This document shows positions 7,780 through 18,005 of a stretch of 64,000 nt of DNA, one piece after another. Below the pieces are notes generated by a model. The model saw only the letters and a list, made by a program, of their open reading frames with translations, did not search any database and had not been told where the DNA came from. This stretch comes from Archaeoglobus sp. JdFR-24 (GTDB lineage Archaea > Halobacteriota > Archaeoglobi > Archaeoglobales > Archaeoglobaceae). Position 1 is the first letter of the stretch. Each line of letters starts with the position of its first letter. The position numbers and the translations under genes were made by a program. Location of the stretch: the NCBI GenBank assembly GCA_002011215.1, contig MTML01000064.1, positions 86,813 through 150,812 on the forward strand, read 5' to 3'.

Positions 7780-8007
7780 CTACCTTCTTTTGGCTTCCAT
7801 TTCTTCAAGCTTTTCTTTGGTTGTTATATATGTTGTCGATCCAGAAGACCAGTATGCTGCCTTACCTTCCGCAATCAATTCCTTGCAGATTTTGTCAACT
7901 TCCTTCTTCTTCATCTTGAGGATTTTCGCAAGATCCCTTGTAGACCACGGTTTCTGTGCAAGCCTTTCTAAAACTTTTTGCTTTGTTTCCTCGTCAAACT
8001 CTGACAT
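7780..8007 (-). CDS. dsrD: DsrD, winged-helix activator of dissimilatory sulfite reductase
   Basis: A 75-residue basic protein with the DsrD pattern: helix-turn-helix (KPWSTRDLAKILKMKKKEVDKICKEL) and a wing (GKAAYWSSGSTTYIT). DsrD is found with dsrAB in sulfate reducers and acts as an allosteric activator of DsrAB rather than a transcription factor, as far as is known. I start at the ATG at 8007 because GGGTGA precedes it by 6 nt. It follows dsrB by 42 bp and is the last gene of dsrABD. Confidence 0.95.
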   Translation of the reverse strand: MSEFDEETKQKVLERLAQKPWSTRDLAKILKMKKKEVDKICKELIAEGKAAYWSSGSTTYITTKEKLEEMEAKRR

Positions 8008-8049
8008 TAGATTCACCCATGCATGTTTATTTTCAAATTATTTAAATAT

Positions 8050-9147
8050 TCACCATCTGAACTGGGTTGTTGTCCTGAATGTCCATCTTGAACCTTTGAA
8101 GTCATCGATAACCTGAACTCTGAAGTCGATTCCAGTCTTTTCAAAGAATTTCTCCCAACCAATCCTGTCAATCCACTCGGCAATCCTCTCATGTGGCTTT
8201 GCTTCAGCGGCCCAAGCCTCGAGAATTCTCCTTATTGTGTCAACAACCTCTGGCCATCTTGGTGGGTTGTTTGGCAGATATGGAACTACAACTTTCGAGA
8301 GTCTTGCAGGGCTTCTCGCATCAGAAAGTTTTCCACCTACGAGGATAGCAACTCCTCCGTTCTCCGGGTCGAAAAGTGGCATTCCAGGACACATTGTGTA
8401 ACAGTTACCACAGTACATACACTTCTCTTCATCAACCTTAATTGTCTTGTTCTTCATGTCGGGTCTGAGTGCTCCAGTTGGGCATCCTGCCACAGTTGAT
8501 GGAAGTTCACAGGTTCTTCTGACGACATCATCGTCAACTACAGGCGGAGTTCTGTGAATACCAACCAGAGAGATGTCAGATGCGTGAACTGCACCACACA
8601 TGTTCAGACAGCATGCAATTGAGATTCTGCACAGGCCTGGTAGATCCATGTTCTTGAAGTGGTCAAACAGTTCATCCATCAGTGCCTTAACAGGACCGGA
8701 TGCATCAATAGCTGGAGTGTGGCAGTGAATCCATCCCTGGGTGTGTACTATATTCGAAAGAGCATATTTAGCATTGGTAGTATCCCAGGTTCCACCAACG
8801 GGGAATCCCAATTTTTCGACTTCCTCGATCAGGGGATCGATCTTGCTTTCATCCGTTAGAAGGAATTCTATATTGTTCCTGCTTGTAAATCTCAGATATC
8901 CATCACAGTACTTGTCTGCAAGGTCACATACTTCCTTGATCGTGTAAACACTCAGCAATCTCGGAGACCCAACTCTAACAGAATAAACCTTATCTCCACT
9001 CTCTGCAACGTGCAAAAGCACACCGGGTTTCAAAACCTCGTGATACTTCCACTTACCATAGTTGTTCTTAATTACCGGGGGAAGCATCTCACTGTAGTGT
9101 GGAGGTCCGATATCACTAATATATTCCTCAACAGGTTCGCTTGACAT
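8050..9147 (-). CDS. dsrB: Dissimilatory sulfite reductase beta subunit
   Basis: A 365-residue DsrB. The sirohaem-[4Fe-4S] region shows [12 protein letters not shown] and later [13 protein letters not shown] (the Cys-X3-Cys pair). A ferredoxin domain follows with [15 protein letters not shown] near residues 230-245. DsrB pairs with DsrA in the cytoplasmic alpha2beta2 enzyme that reduces sulfite to the sulfide level with DsrC; the functional sirohaem sits in DsrB. GGAGGTG lies 6 nt before the ATG, and dsrA ends 14 bp upstream. Confidence 0.98.
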   Translation of the reverse strand: MSSEPVEEYISDIGPPHYSEMLPPVIKNNYGKWKYHEVLKPGVLLHVAESGDKVYSVRVGSPRLLSVYTIKEVCDLADKYCDGYLRFTSRNNIEFLLTDESKIDPLIEEVEKLGFPVGGTWDTTNAKYALSNIVHTQGWIHCHTPAIDASGPVKALMDELFDHFKNMDLPGLCRISIACCLNMCGAVHASDISLVGIHRTPPVVDDDVVRRTCELPSTVAGCPTGALRPDMKNKTIKVDEEKCMYCGNCYTMCPGMPLFDPENGGVAILVGGKLSDARSPARLSKVVVPYLPNNPPRWPEVVDTIRRILEAWAAEAKPHERIAEWIDRIGWEKFFEKTGIDFRVQVIDDFKGSRWTFRTTTQFRW

Positions 9148-9161
9148 TTAACACACCTCCT

Positions 9162-10394
9162 TTACATCTCCTTTTCAGCCTTTCTCCAAATCTCCCATGG
9201 GTCAACTCTTGGCTTGAGGTCCTCTTCCTTCCAGAAGTAGAACGGATTGGTTCTTGGTTCTTTGATTTGCCTTGGATCTGGCTCTACACCTATAGCTTCA
9301 AGGAATCTCATCATTCCAACTCTCTCAATCAACTCAGCAAGTCTTTCCCTGAATTTTCCATTTTCATCCCAGAAGTCCCAAACGTTTTCTGCAAGTTCTT
9401 TGAGGTTATCATATGGAGGTTCAAGCTTCATGAATGGAACCACTACCCATCCCATGACCGGACCTTCAAGGATTGGAGCCTTTCCACCCATAAGAATGAC
9501 TGCTCCCCTATCATCTCCTGGTCTCAGGGCCTTTGGAAGTACATTTATACAATGCATACATCTAACACAGTTGGAGTTATCAATTTTAAGCTCTTTCTTC
9601 TCTTCATCCCATTCAATACATTTTGTTGGGCAGTTGTCAACAACCTGTACTTTGATGTCTACGCCCTGCTCGGCATACTTCTTCACTTCCTCATTATTAA
9701 CCTTGATCTCATCTCTCCATGTTCCAACAATCGCAAAGTCTGACCTTGCCTTTGATGCTACGCAATCATTCGGGCAACCAGCGACCTTGAACTTAAACTT
9801 GTATGGCCACATTGGTCTGTGAAGTTCATCCTGGTATGTTACAGTGAGCTCATGACAGATGTCCAGTGTATCTATCAACGCAAACTCACATCTTGCCGGG
9901 CCAACACATGCGCTCGGAGTTCTGAGAGCCGATCCAGAACCACCGAGATCAAAACCATTCTTCGCAAGTTCATTGAAACATGGTTGTAAATTCGGAGTTG
10001 TTGTACCCAGCAGAATTATGTCTCCAGTTGAACCGTGCATGTTGGTCAAACCACTACCATATTTCTCCCAGATGTCGCAAATCGTTCTCAAAGCCTTTGT
10101 TGTATAGAACCACCCAGCCGGCTGGTTTACACGCATTGTGTGGAACTCAGCAACACCCGGGCATTCTTTTGCTAAGAAGGAATATCTTCCGATAACTCCA
10201 CCACCATATCCTTTAACAGAAACGATACCTCCATGTTTCCAGTACGTAATCTTGTCTTCATAGCTCCTCTCTAACTGCTTCAGAAGATCTTTCATCTCTG
10301 GTTTCTTCTCTGCGGTCTTTTCTATCTCTTTAACGAAGCTGGGCCAAGGCCCTTTCTTCAGTTCACTAAGCAGAGGAAATTCTTCATTGCTCAA
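9162..10394 (-). CDS. dsrA: Dissimilatory sulfite reductase alpha subunit
   Basis: A 410-residue DsrA. Cysteine ligands for the sirohaem-coupled cluster appear as Cys-X5-Cys (ACVGPARC) and Cys-X3-Cys (CPNDC), and the inserted ferredoxin domain has CPTKC followed by CVRCMHC near residues 250-282. With DsrB it is the terminal reductase of sulfate respiration. The start codon is TTG (10392-10394), backed by a strong GGGGGTGA six bases upstream and a TATA box at about 10433-10443. First gene of dsrA-dsrB-dsrD, divergent from a sirohaem-biosynthesis gene. Confidence 0.98.
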   Translation of the reverse strand: MSNEEFPLLSELKKGPWPSFVKEIEKTAEKKPEMKDLLKQLERSYEDKITYWKHGGIVSVKGYGGGVIGRYSFLAKECPGVAEFHTMRVNQPAGWFYTTKALRTICDIWEKYGSGLTNMHGSTGDIILLGTTTPNLQPCFNELAKNGFDLGGSGSALRTPSACVGPARCEFALIDTLDICHELTVTYQDELHRPMWPYKFKFKVAGCPNDCVASKARSDFAIVGTWRDEIKVNNEEVKKYAEQGVDIKVQVVDNCPTKCIEWDEEKKELKIDNSNCVRCMHCINVLPKALRPGDDRGAVILMGGKAPILEGPVMGWVVVPFMKLEPPYDNLKELAENVWDFWDENGKFRERLAELIERVGMMRFLEAIGVEPDPRQIKEPRTNPFYFWKEEDLKPRVDPWEIWRKAEKEM

Positions 10395-10401
10395 ATTAGT
10401 T

Positions 10402-10443
10402 CACCCCCTTATACGGGTTTTGCTACTTTTTAAGAATATATAA
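10402..10443 (-). promoter_or_regulatory. dsrA promoter and RBS (decides a TTG start)
   Basis: Minus strand: CTTATATATTC at about 10433-10443 is the TATA box and GGGGGTGA at 10402-10409 the ribosome-binding site, 6 nt before the TTG. The strength of this site is why I accept TTG as the dsrA start. Confidence 0.65.
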
Positions 10444-10582
10444 GTCTTTCGAAGTGCTTTTTTAAAGAGGTTGAATGATCTAATTTATCCAATTTTTAAT
10501 TATTTGAATTTAAATGCAGGTCATCACGAATGCATATTTACCAAAAGATTTATTTGATTTTTTAAACCTGATTTAGAGAAAG

Positions 10583-11371
10583 GTGGTTAAACTGCCAGAA
10601 TTCATCAGAAATGATACAAAAGTGTATCTTGTAGGAGCTGGACCAGGTGATCCGGAACTTTTAACCCTCAAAGCACTCCGAGTGATTGAGGAGGCTGACG
10701 TTATACTCTACGACAAGCTCGTAGGCGACAAAATTGTCAAATTTCTAAAAAAAACAAATAAAAAATTGATCTATGCCGGGAAAGATAGCAGGGAAAGAGG
10801 AGAAGATAGGCAGACTGAGATAAACAGCCTGATGAAAAAATTTGCCATTGATGGGAAAAAGGTCGTCAGGCTCAAGGGTGGAGACCCCTACGTGTTTGGA
10901 AGGGGATGTGTTGAGGCAGAATTTCTTAAAAAAGAAGGCATACCCTTTGAGGTTATTCCCGGTGTTAGTTCAATCAGTGCAGTTCCAACAAGTGCAGGAA
11001 TTCCCTTAACCCATCCTGAGCTTTCATCATCCATCCTTATCGTAACAGGCAGAGAAGACGTGAAGAGGTGGTCAAAAACCTTTCTTGAGGGGACGATTGT
11101 TATACTGATGGGAAAAGACAAAATCGAAGAAATATGTAAAAATCTCATAAAGGAAGGAAGGCCACCTGAGACTCCCGTCGCTGTTATAGAGAACGGAACC
11201 TTAGAAAAGGAAAGGACTCTGTTTGGAGACTTAAAGAGTGTTTCAAAGATAATAAAAGAGCATAACCTGAAAGGGCCCACACTTATTGTTGTTGGAGAGG
11301 TCGTTGGATTTGCTGAGAAACTAAAAAATTTGAGATCAAAAATTACAGAAATCCTGAGACAAGATCGATAA
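10583..11371 (+). CDS. cobA: Uroporphyrinogen-III C-methyltransferase (SUMT), dsr-linked copy
   Basis: A 262-residue SUMT: VYLVGAGPGDPELLTLKALR at residues 14-33, VRLKGGDPYVFGRG, VIPGVSS and VTGRE are the AdoMet/uroporphyrinogen-binding motifs. It methylates uroporphyrinogen III at C2 and C7 to precorrin-2, the sirohaem precursor that DsrAB needs. The usual GRGGEEAEF is GRGCVEAEF here, unlike the second copy at 25.6 kb. The start is GTG at 10583; a TATA-like TTTTTTAAA about 22 bp upstream suggests a leaderless or very short leader. Divergent from dsrA, which fits co-regulation with sulfite reductase. Confidence 0.93.
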   Translation: MVKLPEFIRNDTKVYLVGAGPGDPELLTLKALRVIEEADVILYDKLVGDKIVKFLKKTNKKLIYAGKDSRERGEDRQTEINSLMKKFAIDGKKVVRLKGGDPYVFGRGCVEAEFLKKEGIPFEVIPGVSSISAVPTSAGIPLTHPELSSSILIVTGREDVKRWSKTFLEGTIVILMGKDKIEEICKNLIKEGRPPETPVAVIENGTLEKERTLFGDLKSVSKIIKEHNLKGPTLIVVGEVVGFAEKLKNLRSKITEILRQDR

Positions 11372-11465
11372 ATCCGATTAGGTAATTGAAAATTTCCAGA
11401 CGATAAAGACAGCAAATAAGTAACAGATAGAAAAATTTAATACCCCTCTTATAAGTTGCTGTTTC

Positions 11466-13355
11466 ATGAAGCTTCTGCTCATTCATGCTGATTTCATGGA
11501 ATATGAAGTCAAAAAGAAAACTCAGGTAGCCGAACCTGTTGAGGAAAAGAGTAAAAGGGTTGATGAGGTTCTTGTTGTTTTCACGGCTGTTGAAAAAGGA
11601 GATAATGAAAATGTTGCTGAAAAAGCGGTTGATGAGATAAAAGATGTTCTCTTAAAGGTTAATGCTGAAAGGGTGATGATCTATCCCTATGCTCACCTCT
11701 CCTCAAACCTTTCTGATCCCAAAACAGGAACTGAAATTCTCAGAAAAATAGAGACGAAACTGAAGAATCTTTCGGAGGTTAAAGAGGTTTACAGGGCACC
11801 ATTTGGATGGTATAAATCCTTCAGAATCTCCTGTAAAGGTCATCCTTTGAGCGAGCTCTCTAGAGAAATATCTCCTGAAAAAGTAGAGGCCGCTGCTGAA
11901 GAAGAGAAAGAATTCACCGAAGCTCTGAAAGCAGAGGAGAAGGTTGTAAGTTACTGGTACATTCTCACTCCGGACAAAGAGCTTGTAGAAGTTGAGAAAT
12001 TTGATTTTACCAGTTACGATAACCTGAGAAAGTTCGTGAACTATGAGATTGCCAAAAAAAGAGCTGTAGATAGAATCCCACCCCATGTGGAGTACATGCA
12101 GAGATTGCAGATAGCTGACTACGAACCTGCAAGCGATTCAGGGCACATGAGATACTACCCAAAGGGCCGGCTGATTAAAAGCCTACTCGAGACCTACATA
12201 ACCGAGAAATGCATCCAGTATGGAGCGATGGAAGTTGAGACACCATTGATGTACGACAGAGCCCATCCAACTCTGAGAAAGTACCTTGAGAGATTTCCTG
12301 CACGCCAGTACATTATTCAGGGTGACAAAAGAGAATTTTTCCTCAGATTTGCTGCATGTTTTGGCCAGTTTCTCATGAAACATGACGCAGTTATAACCTA
12401 CAAGAACTTGCCACTTAAAATGTACGAGCTGACAAGATACTCCTTCAGGAAGGAGCAGAGAGGTGAACTCGTTGGTTTGAGAAGACTTAGAGCATTTACA
12501 ATGCCGGATATGCATACGATTGCAAAGGATATTGAACAATCCAAAAAGGAGTTCATAAACCAGTATCGGCTTTCTGTCGAGGTGCTCAGAGGTATTGGAC
12601 TTGAGCCGGAGAACTATGAAATAGCCGTAAGGGTAACCAGAGATTTCTACGAGAACAACAGAGAATTCATCCACAGCCTTGTAGATATCCTCAAGAAACC
12701 CATTTTGATCGAGATGTGGGATAGCAGATTCTTCTACTTCGTTCTCAAATTTGAGTTCAATTTCGTCGATTCTCTTGAGAAAGCGTCAGCACTGAGTACT
12801 GTCCAGATAGACGTAGAAAATGCAGAAAGGTACGAGATCAGTTATGTGGATGAGGATGGGCAGAAAAAGAGACCTTACATACTTCACTGCTCGTTGAGTG
12901 GAGCGGTGGAGAGGTGCATATATGCCATGCTTGAAAAGGCATACATGGAGAAGGAGAAGGGTATCCTACCATCACTGCCTGTCTGGCTATCTCCAACACA
13001 GGTAAGAATCGTTCCGGTTTCAAAGAGGTATGTCGATAGAGCAGTAGAGATTGCAGAAATGCTAAAGGGTGCCGGAATAAGAGTAGATGTTGATGATAGA
13101 GATGAGACACTGAGCAAGAAAATTAGAGATGCTTCAACTGAATGGGTTCCCTACATCGCAGTAATAGGTGAGAGAGAAGTAAATGAAGGTATACTTACCG
13201 TGACAATCAGACAGGAGTCCACCACGAAAACTCAGAAAAAGGAAAGTTTTACAGTTGAAGAACTCATAGAGAGGATAAAACTTGAATGTGAAGGAAAGCC
13301 ATATAAACCCCTTTCCCTACCTATGTTACTCTCAGAGAGGCCATCCTTTAGATGA
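11466..13355 (+). CDS. thrS: Threonyl-tRNA synthetase, archaeal type
   Basis: A 629-residue class II synthetase. The first ~145 residues ([14 protein letters not shown] onward) are the archaeal editing domain related to D-Tyr-tRNA deacylase, which removes mischarged serine. The catalytic core follows, with [28 protein letters not shown] and [11 protein letters not shown] (zinc-ligand and motif 2/3 regions), and the C-terminal anticodon-binding domain starts near residue 510 ([12 protein letters not shown]). An AT-rich TATA-like element about 30 bp upstream suggests a leaderless mRNA. Followed closely by the EMC6-like and ABCE1 genes. Confidence 0.97.
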   Translation: MKLLLIHADFMEYEVKKKTQVAEPVEEKSKRVDEVLVVFTAVEKGDNENVAEKAVDEIKDVLLKVNAERVMIYPYAHLSSNLSDPKTGTEILRKIETKLKNLSEVKEVYRAPFGWYKSFRISCKGHPLSELSREISPEKVEAAAEEEKEFTEALKAEEKVVSYWYILTPDKELVEVEKFDFTSYDNLRKFVNYEIAKKRAVDRIPPHVEYMQRLQIADYEPASDSGHMRYYPKGRLIKSLLETYITEKCIQYGAMEVETPLMYDRAHPTLRKYLERFPARQYIIQGDKREFFLRFAACFGQFLMKHDAVITYKNLPLKMYELTRYSFRKEQRGELVGLRRLRAFTMPDMHTIAKDIEQSKKEFINQYRLSVEVLRGIGLEPENYEIAVRVTRDFYENNREFIHSLVDILKKPILIEMWDSRFFYFVLKFEFNFVDSLEKASALSTVQIDVENAERYEISYVDEDGQKKRPYILHCSLSGAVERCIYAMLEKAYMEKEKGILPSLPVWLSPTQVRIVPVSKRYVDRAVEIAEMLKGAGIRVDVDDRDETLSKKIRDASTEWVPYIAVIGEREVNEGILTVTIRQESTTKTQKKESFTVEELIERIKLECEGKPYKPLSLPMLLSERPSFR

Positions 13356-13367
13356 CGGGTGATTCCA

Positions 13368-13742
13368 ATGGCAAAAAAGTCGGGAAAAAAGGAGAGGAAA
13401 AAGCAGCAGGAGAGAAAAGAAGACGATAAAATAAGCATCAAGGAGGGCAAAAAGACTGAAGAAAAACAGATAGTCATTGAGGTTGACCACAAAAAAGAGG
13501 TCATTAAAACATTTTTACCACTCCTGCTGGGCATATTAGCTGGAATTGTCTCATTTTACATTACTGGAGATATGAGATCGCGGGATCCTGCTGGTATTAT
13601 TATTTTGACGGTCTTTGTTTATTTAAATAAATTTATTTTACCTAAATTTGAAATTGAACCCCAGGGTAAGGACTGGGCTGGACTGGGTTTTATAACCTTC
13701 ACAACTTGGTACATAACCTGGACGCTTCTTTTAAATTTATAA
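13368..13742 (+). CDS. EMC6-like small membrane protein
   Basis: A 124-residue protein with a very charged, Lys/Glu-rich N-terminal third (about 40 residues), then three hydrophobic helices (roughly 47-65, 75-90 and 104-124). This layout and the motif around DWAGLGFITFTTWY match archaeal proteins annotated as EMC6-like, distant relatives of a subunit of the eukaryotic ER membrane protein insertion complex. I start at the ATG at 13368 because GGGTGATT sits just upstream; a GTG at 13359 is possible. It lies between thrS and the ABCE1 gene, 11 bp before the latter. Confidence 0.7.
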   Translation: MAKKSGKKERKKQQERKEDDKISIKEGKKTEEKQIVIEVDHKKEVIKTFLPLLLGILAGIVSFYITGDMRSRDPAGIIILTVFVYLNKFILPKFEIEPQGKDWAGLGFITFTTWYITWTLLLNL

Positions 13743-13753
13743 GGTGAACCTGA

Positions 13754-15514
13754 ATGAGGGAGTTCAGGATTGCTGTTGTTGACAGAGATAGGTGCAAACC
13801 CCAGAAATGCAGCCAGGAATGCGTAAAATACTGCCCAAAGGTTAGAACTGGAGATGAGACTGTAGTTATAAAGGATAAAGCGATAATTTCAGAGGAACTT
13901 TGCGTGGGATGCGGGATATGCATCAAAAAATGTCCCTTCAAAGCGATAGCTATAGTTGGTTTGCCCCATGAACTGGAAGGAAAGGAAGTTCACAGATATG
14001 GTGAGAATGAATTCGTGCTCTACAATCTTCCAATCCCCAAAAAAGGTCATGTCGTGGGTTTACTTGGTCCCAATGGAACTGGAAAAACAACGGCCGTTAA
14101 AATACTGTCAGGTCAGCTTAAACCAAATCTTGGCAGGGAAAGTGCGGAATGGGAAGAAATATTCGAAAGATTCTCGGGTACTGAACTTCTTGATTATCTA
14201 AAGGGAATTGCATCCGGAATAAGAACAAGCCTTAAACCCCAGTATATTGAGGCGATTCCAAAAGTCTATAAAGGAAAAGCCATAGATCTGCTATCAAAAG
14301 CCGACGAGATTGGAAAACTTGACGAGATGGTTGAAAAACTGGAACTTAAAAATTCTATCAGGAGAGAAGTAAAAGATCTGAGTGGTGGTGAACTCCAGAG
14401 ACTGGCAATTGCAGCATGCTTATTGAGGGATGCTGACTTCTATTTTCTTGATGAGATCACCTCATATCTGGATATTTACCAGAGGACATCTGTTGCAAAG
14501 GTTATAAGAGAGAGAGCAGAGAAAAAACCTGTACTCATTGTGGAACATGACATCGCAATCCTGGATATGCTGGCAGATTATGTCCACATCTCCTATGGTG
14601 AACCCGCGGTTTATGGTGTTATTACAAATCCCAAAGGAGTTAGAGTAGGGATTAATCAGTACCTCAGAGGATATCTGGCTGAGGAGAACATAAGAATAAG
14701 GGATAAACCAATCGAATTTGAAGTTTTCCAGCCAAGAGAGAGCGAGTTGGAAAATATTCTCTTAGAATACCCTCCATTTAAAAAAACTCTTGACGGGTTC
14801 TCTCTCTTCGCCGAGAGTGGAGATATAAAATCATCCGAGGTTCTGGGTATAGTTGGTCCAAACGCAACAGGAAAATCGACTTTTGTAAAAATTATTGCAG
14901 GTGTGATGGAGGATAATGAGAAAAAGCTGAATTTCGAGCTTAAAACATCCTATAAACCTCAATACATCAAAGCAGATGTCAGTATGCCTGTACGGATGTT
15001 TTTAAAGAGCATTAATCCAATGGTTGACTCATCATATTATAAAACAGAATTCTTGAAACCTCTGAGAATAGAAGAACTCATGGATAGAAATCTGGAAGAT
15101 CTGAGTGGTGGTGAGTTGCAGAGGGTCGCAATAATCGCATGTCTGCTGCGAGATGCCGACCTGTATCTACTTGATGAGCCTTCAGCACATCTTGACGTGG
15201 AGCAAAGGACTGAAGCTGCAAGAATAATAAGGAGGTTCGCCCTGAACACAAAGAAGAGCGTATTTGTGGTTGATCACGACATCTACCTCATCGACATGAT
15301 TTCTGACAGGCTGATCGTTTTTGAGGGGGAGCCGGGAAAGAGGGGTATCTCCAGAAAACCAACAAACCTGAAGGATGGAATGAACCTCTTCCTTTCAAAC
15401 CTTGAGATCACATTCAGAAGAGATGAGGAAACCAGAAGACCGAGGGTTAACAAGCTCAATTCCAGACTTGACAGAGAACAGAAGAGCAAGGGAGAGTACT
15501 ACTACTATTTTTGA
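13754..15514 (+). CDS. ABCE1/RLI ribosome-recycling ATPase
   Basis: A 586-residue protein. An N-terminal 2[4Fe-4S] ferredoxin-like domain (CKPQKCSQECVKYCP and CVGCGICIKKCP) is followed by two ABC ATPase domains with Walker A GPNGTGKTT and GPNATGKST and signatures LSGGELQR twice. This is ABCE1 (RNase L inhibitor), which splits ribosomes after termination with aRF1 or Pelota. Cytoplasmic; length is as usual. AGGTGA precedes the ATG, and the gene probably forms one transcript with the EMC6-like gene. Confidence 0.98.
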   Translation: MREFRIAVVDRDRCKPQKCSQECVKYCPKVRTGDETVVIKDKAIISEELCVGCGICIKKCPFKAIAIVGLPHELEGKEVHRYGENEFVLYNLPIPKKGHVVGLLGPNGTGKTTAVKILSGQLKPNLGRESAEWEEIFERFSGTELLDYLKGIASGIRTSLKPQYIEAIPKVYKGKAIDLLSKADEIGKLDEMVEKLELKNSIRREVKDLSGGELQRLAIAACLLRDADFYFLDEITSYLDIYQRTSVAKVIRERAEKKPVLIVEHDIAILDMLADYVHISYGEPAVYGVITNPKGVRVGINQYLRGYLAEENIRIRDKPIEFEVFQPRESELENILLEYPPFKKTLDGFSLFAESGDIKSSEVLGIVGPNATGKSTFVKIIAGVMEDNEKKLNFELKTSYKPQYIKADVSMPVRMFLKSINPMVDSSYYKTEFLKPLRIEELMDRNLEDLSGGELQRVAIIACLLRDADLYLLDEPSAHLDVEQRTEAARIIRRFALNTKKSVFVVDHDIYLIDMISDRLIVFEGEPGKRGISRKPTNLKDGMNLFLSNLEITFRRDEETRRPRVNKLNSRLDREQKSKGEYYYYF

Positions 15515-15596
15515 GTGCTTTTAGACATGTCACACTTTAAATGGTTAGCTGATGCTTTCAATTGAAGTCTGTGATTCACACTAAAAAACCAGGATT

Positions 15597-15989
15597 TTAT
15601 ACTTTCCTGAAATTAAAAAGGTAAAAATGCTCACCCCTGTAATTAACAAGCTTTCCATTCTCCGGAGTCTCACCAAACAGCGGTCTTATCAAACAATCAG
15701 CCCCTATTTTCCTGGAAAGAGCTATTATATAAGGAAAAAGTTCATAGGGAGGCCTTATTGAGTACAGAAGTTCCGATCCTTCATAAATTTCATAGTTGGG
15801 GGTTGTTACGTCATCGACCACGAATTCAAGCATTCCTGGCGGATCAGTATTCTGAATGTCCACACATGTGATATCATAACCGGCATTTTTTAGAATTAAA
15901 GCCACATCAAATAGATTGCCAGAACCAATTTCCACGATTTTACCATGGTAGTTATTCATAATATATTCAGCAATACCCTCAAATGCCAT
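15597..15989 (-). CDS. UPF0146 family protein
   Basis: A 130-residue conserved archaeal protein of the UPF0146 family. It resembles a minimal Rossmann fold of the methyltransferase type: KIVEIGSGNLFDVALILKNAG gives the glycine-rich loop and CVDIQ the acidic residue after strand 2. The chain is too short for a full methyltransferase, and no substrate is known. Convergent with ABCE1 and divergent from rimI by about 45 bp. Confidence 0.8.
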   Translation of the reverse strand: MAFEGIAEYIMNNYHGKIVEIGSGNLFDVALILKNAGYDITCVDIQNTDPPGMLEFVVDDVTTPNYEIYEGSELLYSIRPPYELFPYIIALSRKIGADCLIRPLFGETPENGKLVNYRGEHFYLFNFRKV

Positions 15990-16033
15990 ATAATTAAATA
16001 CCCTTAAGATGATATAAATTTGTGCTCTCCGTA

Positions 16034-16474
16034 ATGATCAGGGAATACAGCATAAAGGATTTTAAGGACATCCTAAAAATAGAGGAGGAGGCATTTAGAC
16101 CGAAGAATCCAGCGTATGATCTCTTTATCTACCTCTCCTACAGCAGCGACCTTCTTGTTGCAGATATTGGTGGAAAGGTCATAGGTTACATTGCTGTTAT
16201 GGATATGAATAGCAGTTCCAAAATAATCTCATTTGCGGTTAAAAAGGAGTTCAGGGGACATGGTGTAGGCAGTATGCTTCTTGACAGAGCGATCGAGAGA
16301 TGTAAATCGAGAGGAAAGAGAAGCGTAATACTCGAAGTGAGGGTTTCAAACGAGATGGCTCAGTTGCTGTATAAAAAAAAGGGGTTTAAAGTTGTTGATG
16401 TGATCGCAGGCTATTACAAAGACGGAGAAGATGCTTACCTAATGGTACTTGACCCCATCAATGACTTCCAGTAG
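16034..16474 (+). CDS. rimI: RimI-like protein N-terminal acetyltransferase
   Basis: A 146-residue GNAT protein. The acetyl-CoA loop is VKKEFRGHGVGSMLLDRAI (about residues 70-88), followed by VILEVRVSNEMAQLLYKKKGF and a C-terminal YYKDGEDAYLM typical of RimI/Ard1 N-alpha-acetyltransferases. In archaea these act on N-termini of many proteins. I prefer the ATG at 16034 (MIREYSI) over a GTG at 16022. The last 36 bp overlap the convergent UPF0058 gene. Confidence 0.88.
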   Translation: MIREYSIKDFKDILKIEEEAFRPKNPAYDLFIYLSYSSDLLVADIGGKVIGYIAVMDMNSSSKIISFAVKKEFRGHGVGSMLLDRAIERCKSRGKRSVILEVRVSNEMAQLLYKKKGFKVVDVIAGYYKDGEDAYLMVLDPINDFQ

Positions 16475-16717
16475 CTCTCTAATTTTTGGGTTTTTCATGA
16501 CGTCCTCAGGAGGCGTTTCTCTGAAAATATCTGTTATGCCTCTGCAAAGAGTGATAATTGCTTTCTTGTGATCGGCCTTGCTTTTGTGTATGTGCACAGG
16601 CTGAACACCAAGCTTCTCGTACGACAAAAAATGTCCGTTTGCAATTCCTGCTTCTTCAAAAAACCTTTTCATATGGAACAAAGTCAAATGTAAAAATACA
16701 AGCTCTTCTTTATGCAT
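16439..16717 (-). CDS. UPF0058 family protein
   Basis: A 92-residue helical protein with the conserved UPF0058 signature: MHKEELVFLHLTLFHMKRFFE at the start and QPVHIHKSKADHKKAI in the middle. It is widespread in euryarchaea and has no assigned function. The frame runs further upstream, but the family begins at this Met. It overlaps the 3' end of rimI by 36 bp on the opposite strand. Confidence 0.85.
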   Translation of the reverse strand: MHKEELVFLHLTLFHMKRFFEEAGIANGHFLSYEKLGVQPVHIHKSKADHKKAIITLCRGITDIFRETPPEDVMKNPKIRELLEVIDGVKYH

Positions 16718-16977
16718 CAGGATCCCCCACCCATCCAAAAAGTGGAGGAAGCAGTAAAAAAATTTATTGGTCGAACAAAACATATTTCTTAGATTGCATA
16801 TGTATGTAACACTAATACAGATTAATCGGTGCAATACAAATTAACCCACGCTCACGCTGAATGATAGACTATAAGAAAATTACGCACAATAGCAACGTCT
16901 AAGAATAGATCTAACAAATATCAACATAATCAATCCAGAATGTTAAAATTTTTCAACAATGAAAATAACCAAAAATT

Positions 16978-17997
16978 ATGAAAGTTGCAGTAATTGGTGC
17001 AGGTGCGATGGGTTCTGCGTTAACAGTGCCACTTTACGACAATAATATAGATATATGCCTTTACGGAACCGAATATGATATAGAAATTCTTAAAGTTGTT
17101 GAAAAAGGCAAAGTACACCCAAGACTGGGTATTAAGCTTCCAGATATGGAAATAGCCTATCCCAATCAACTTGACCGGGCACTAAGTGATGCCGAGATAA
17201 TTCTTCTTGCGGTAAGTACTGAGGGTGTTATTCCCATTTTCACAAAAATAAAGGACAAAATAGGAGATAGAGTGCTTATCACCATTTCAAAAGGTCTTTT
17301 AAAGTTGAAAGACAGCATCCTCACAATTCCAGAGGCTATCTGGAAGGAGAAAACCGATCTCACTGACAGAACAGTAGCAATAACCGGTCCTTCCATTGCA
17401 AAAGAGGTTGCGAGAAAAGCACCAACGAAGGTTGTGTTCAGCTGTATCGATATCAAATTGGCCAGAATGATAGCCAGGATATTTACTACGGAATATTACA
17501 GAGTTGCTGTATCGGACGATATAAAAGGTGCTGAAATTACTTCCGCATTAAAAAATGTTTATTCAATAGCCATAGCATGGATAAGGGGATACGAACAGTA
17601 TAAAAGTGTTGAGATGAGTAATTTAAAGGGTGTTATAGCATCCATGGCAATAGAGGAGATTGCAAAGATTGTGGAGGCTGCAGGTGGTAAAAAGAGCACA
17701 GTTTTCGGATTGTCGGGGTTTGGAGATCTCATAGCCACATTCAGAGGAGGGAGAAACGGGATGCTTGGAGAGTTGCTTGGTAGAGGGTTATCTATTTCCC
17801 ATGCACTTGAAGAACTTAGAAAAAGAGGTGTTGGGGTAATAGAGGGTTATGGAACCGCTGAAAAAGCATATAAACTCGTAAAAGATCTTGAGATGAACGG
17901 AAAGATTTCCTCAGATGAATTCCCATTACTGACAAGGACATATGAGGTCCTGTTTAAAAATAGAAAAGTGGAAGATGTTCTAAAAGAACTGATTTGA
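16978..17997 (+). CDS. gpsA: NAD(P)-dependent glycerol-3-phosphate dehydrogenase
   Basis: A 339-residue GpsA. An N-terminal Rossmann fold (VAVIGAGAMGSALTV), TISKGLL and AITGPSIAKEVA are nucleotide and substrate motifs, and the C-terminal helical domain contains GLSGFGDLIATFRGGRNG. It interconverts dihydroxyacetone phosphate and sn-glycerol-3-phosphate. Archaeal membrane lipids are built on G1P by a different enzyme, so in Archaeoglobus this bacterial-type enzyme serves another role, such as glycerol phosphate metabolism or compatible-solute synthesis (inference). No RBS precedes the ATG; an AT-rich element about 35 bp upstream suggests a leaderless transcript. Confidence 0.93.
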   Translation: MKVAVIGAGAMGSALTVPLYDNNIDICLYGTEYDIEILKVVEKGKVHPRLGIKLPDMEIAYPNQLDRALSDAEIILLAVSTEGVIPIFTKIKDKIGDRVLITISKGLLKLKDSILTIPEAIWKEKTDLTDRTVAITGPSIAKEVARKAPTKVVFSCIDIKLARMIARIFTTEYYRVAVSDDIKGAEITSALKNVYSIAIAWIRGYEQYKSVEMSNLKGVIASMAIEEIAKIVEAAGGKKSTVFGLSGFGDLIATFRGGRNGMLGELLGRGLSISHALEELRKRGVGVIEGYGTAEKAYKLVKDLEMNGKISSDEFPLLTRTYEVLFKNRKVEDVLKELI

Positions 17998-18005
17998 TAG
18001 ATTCG

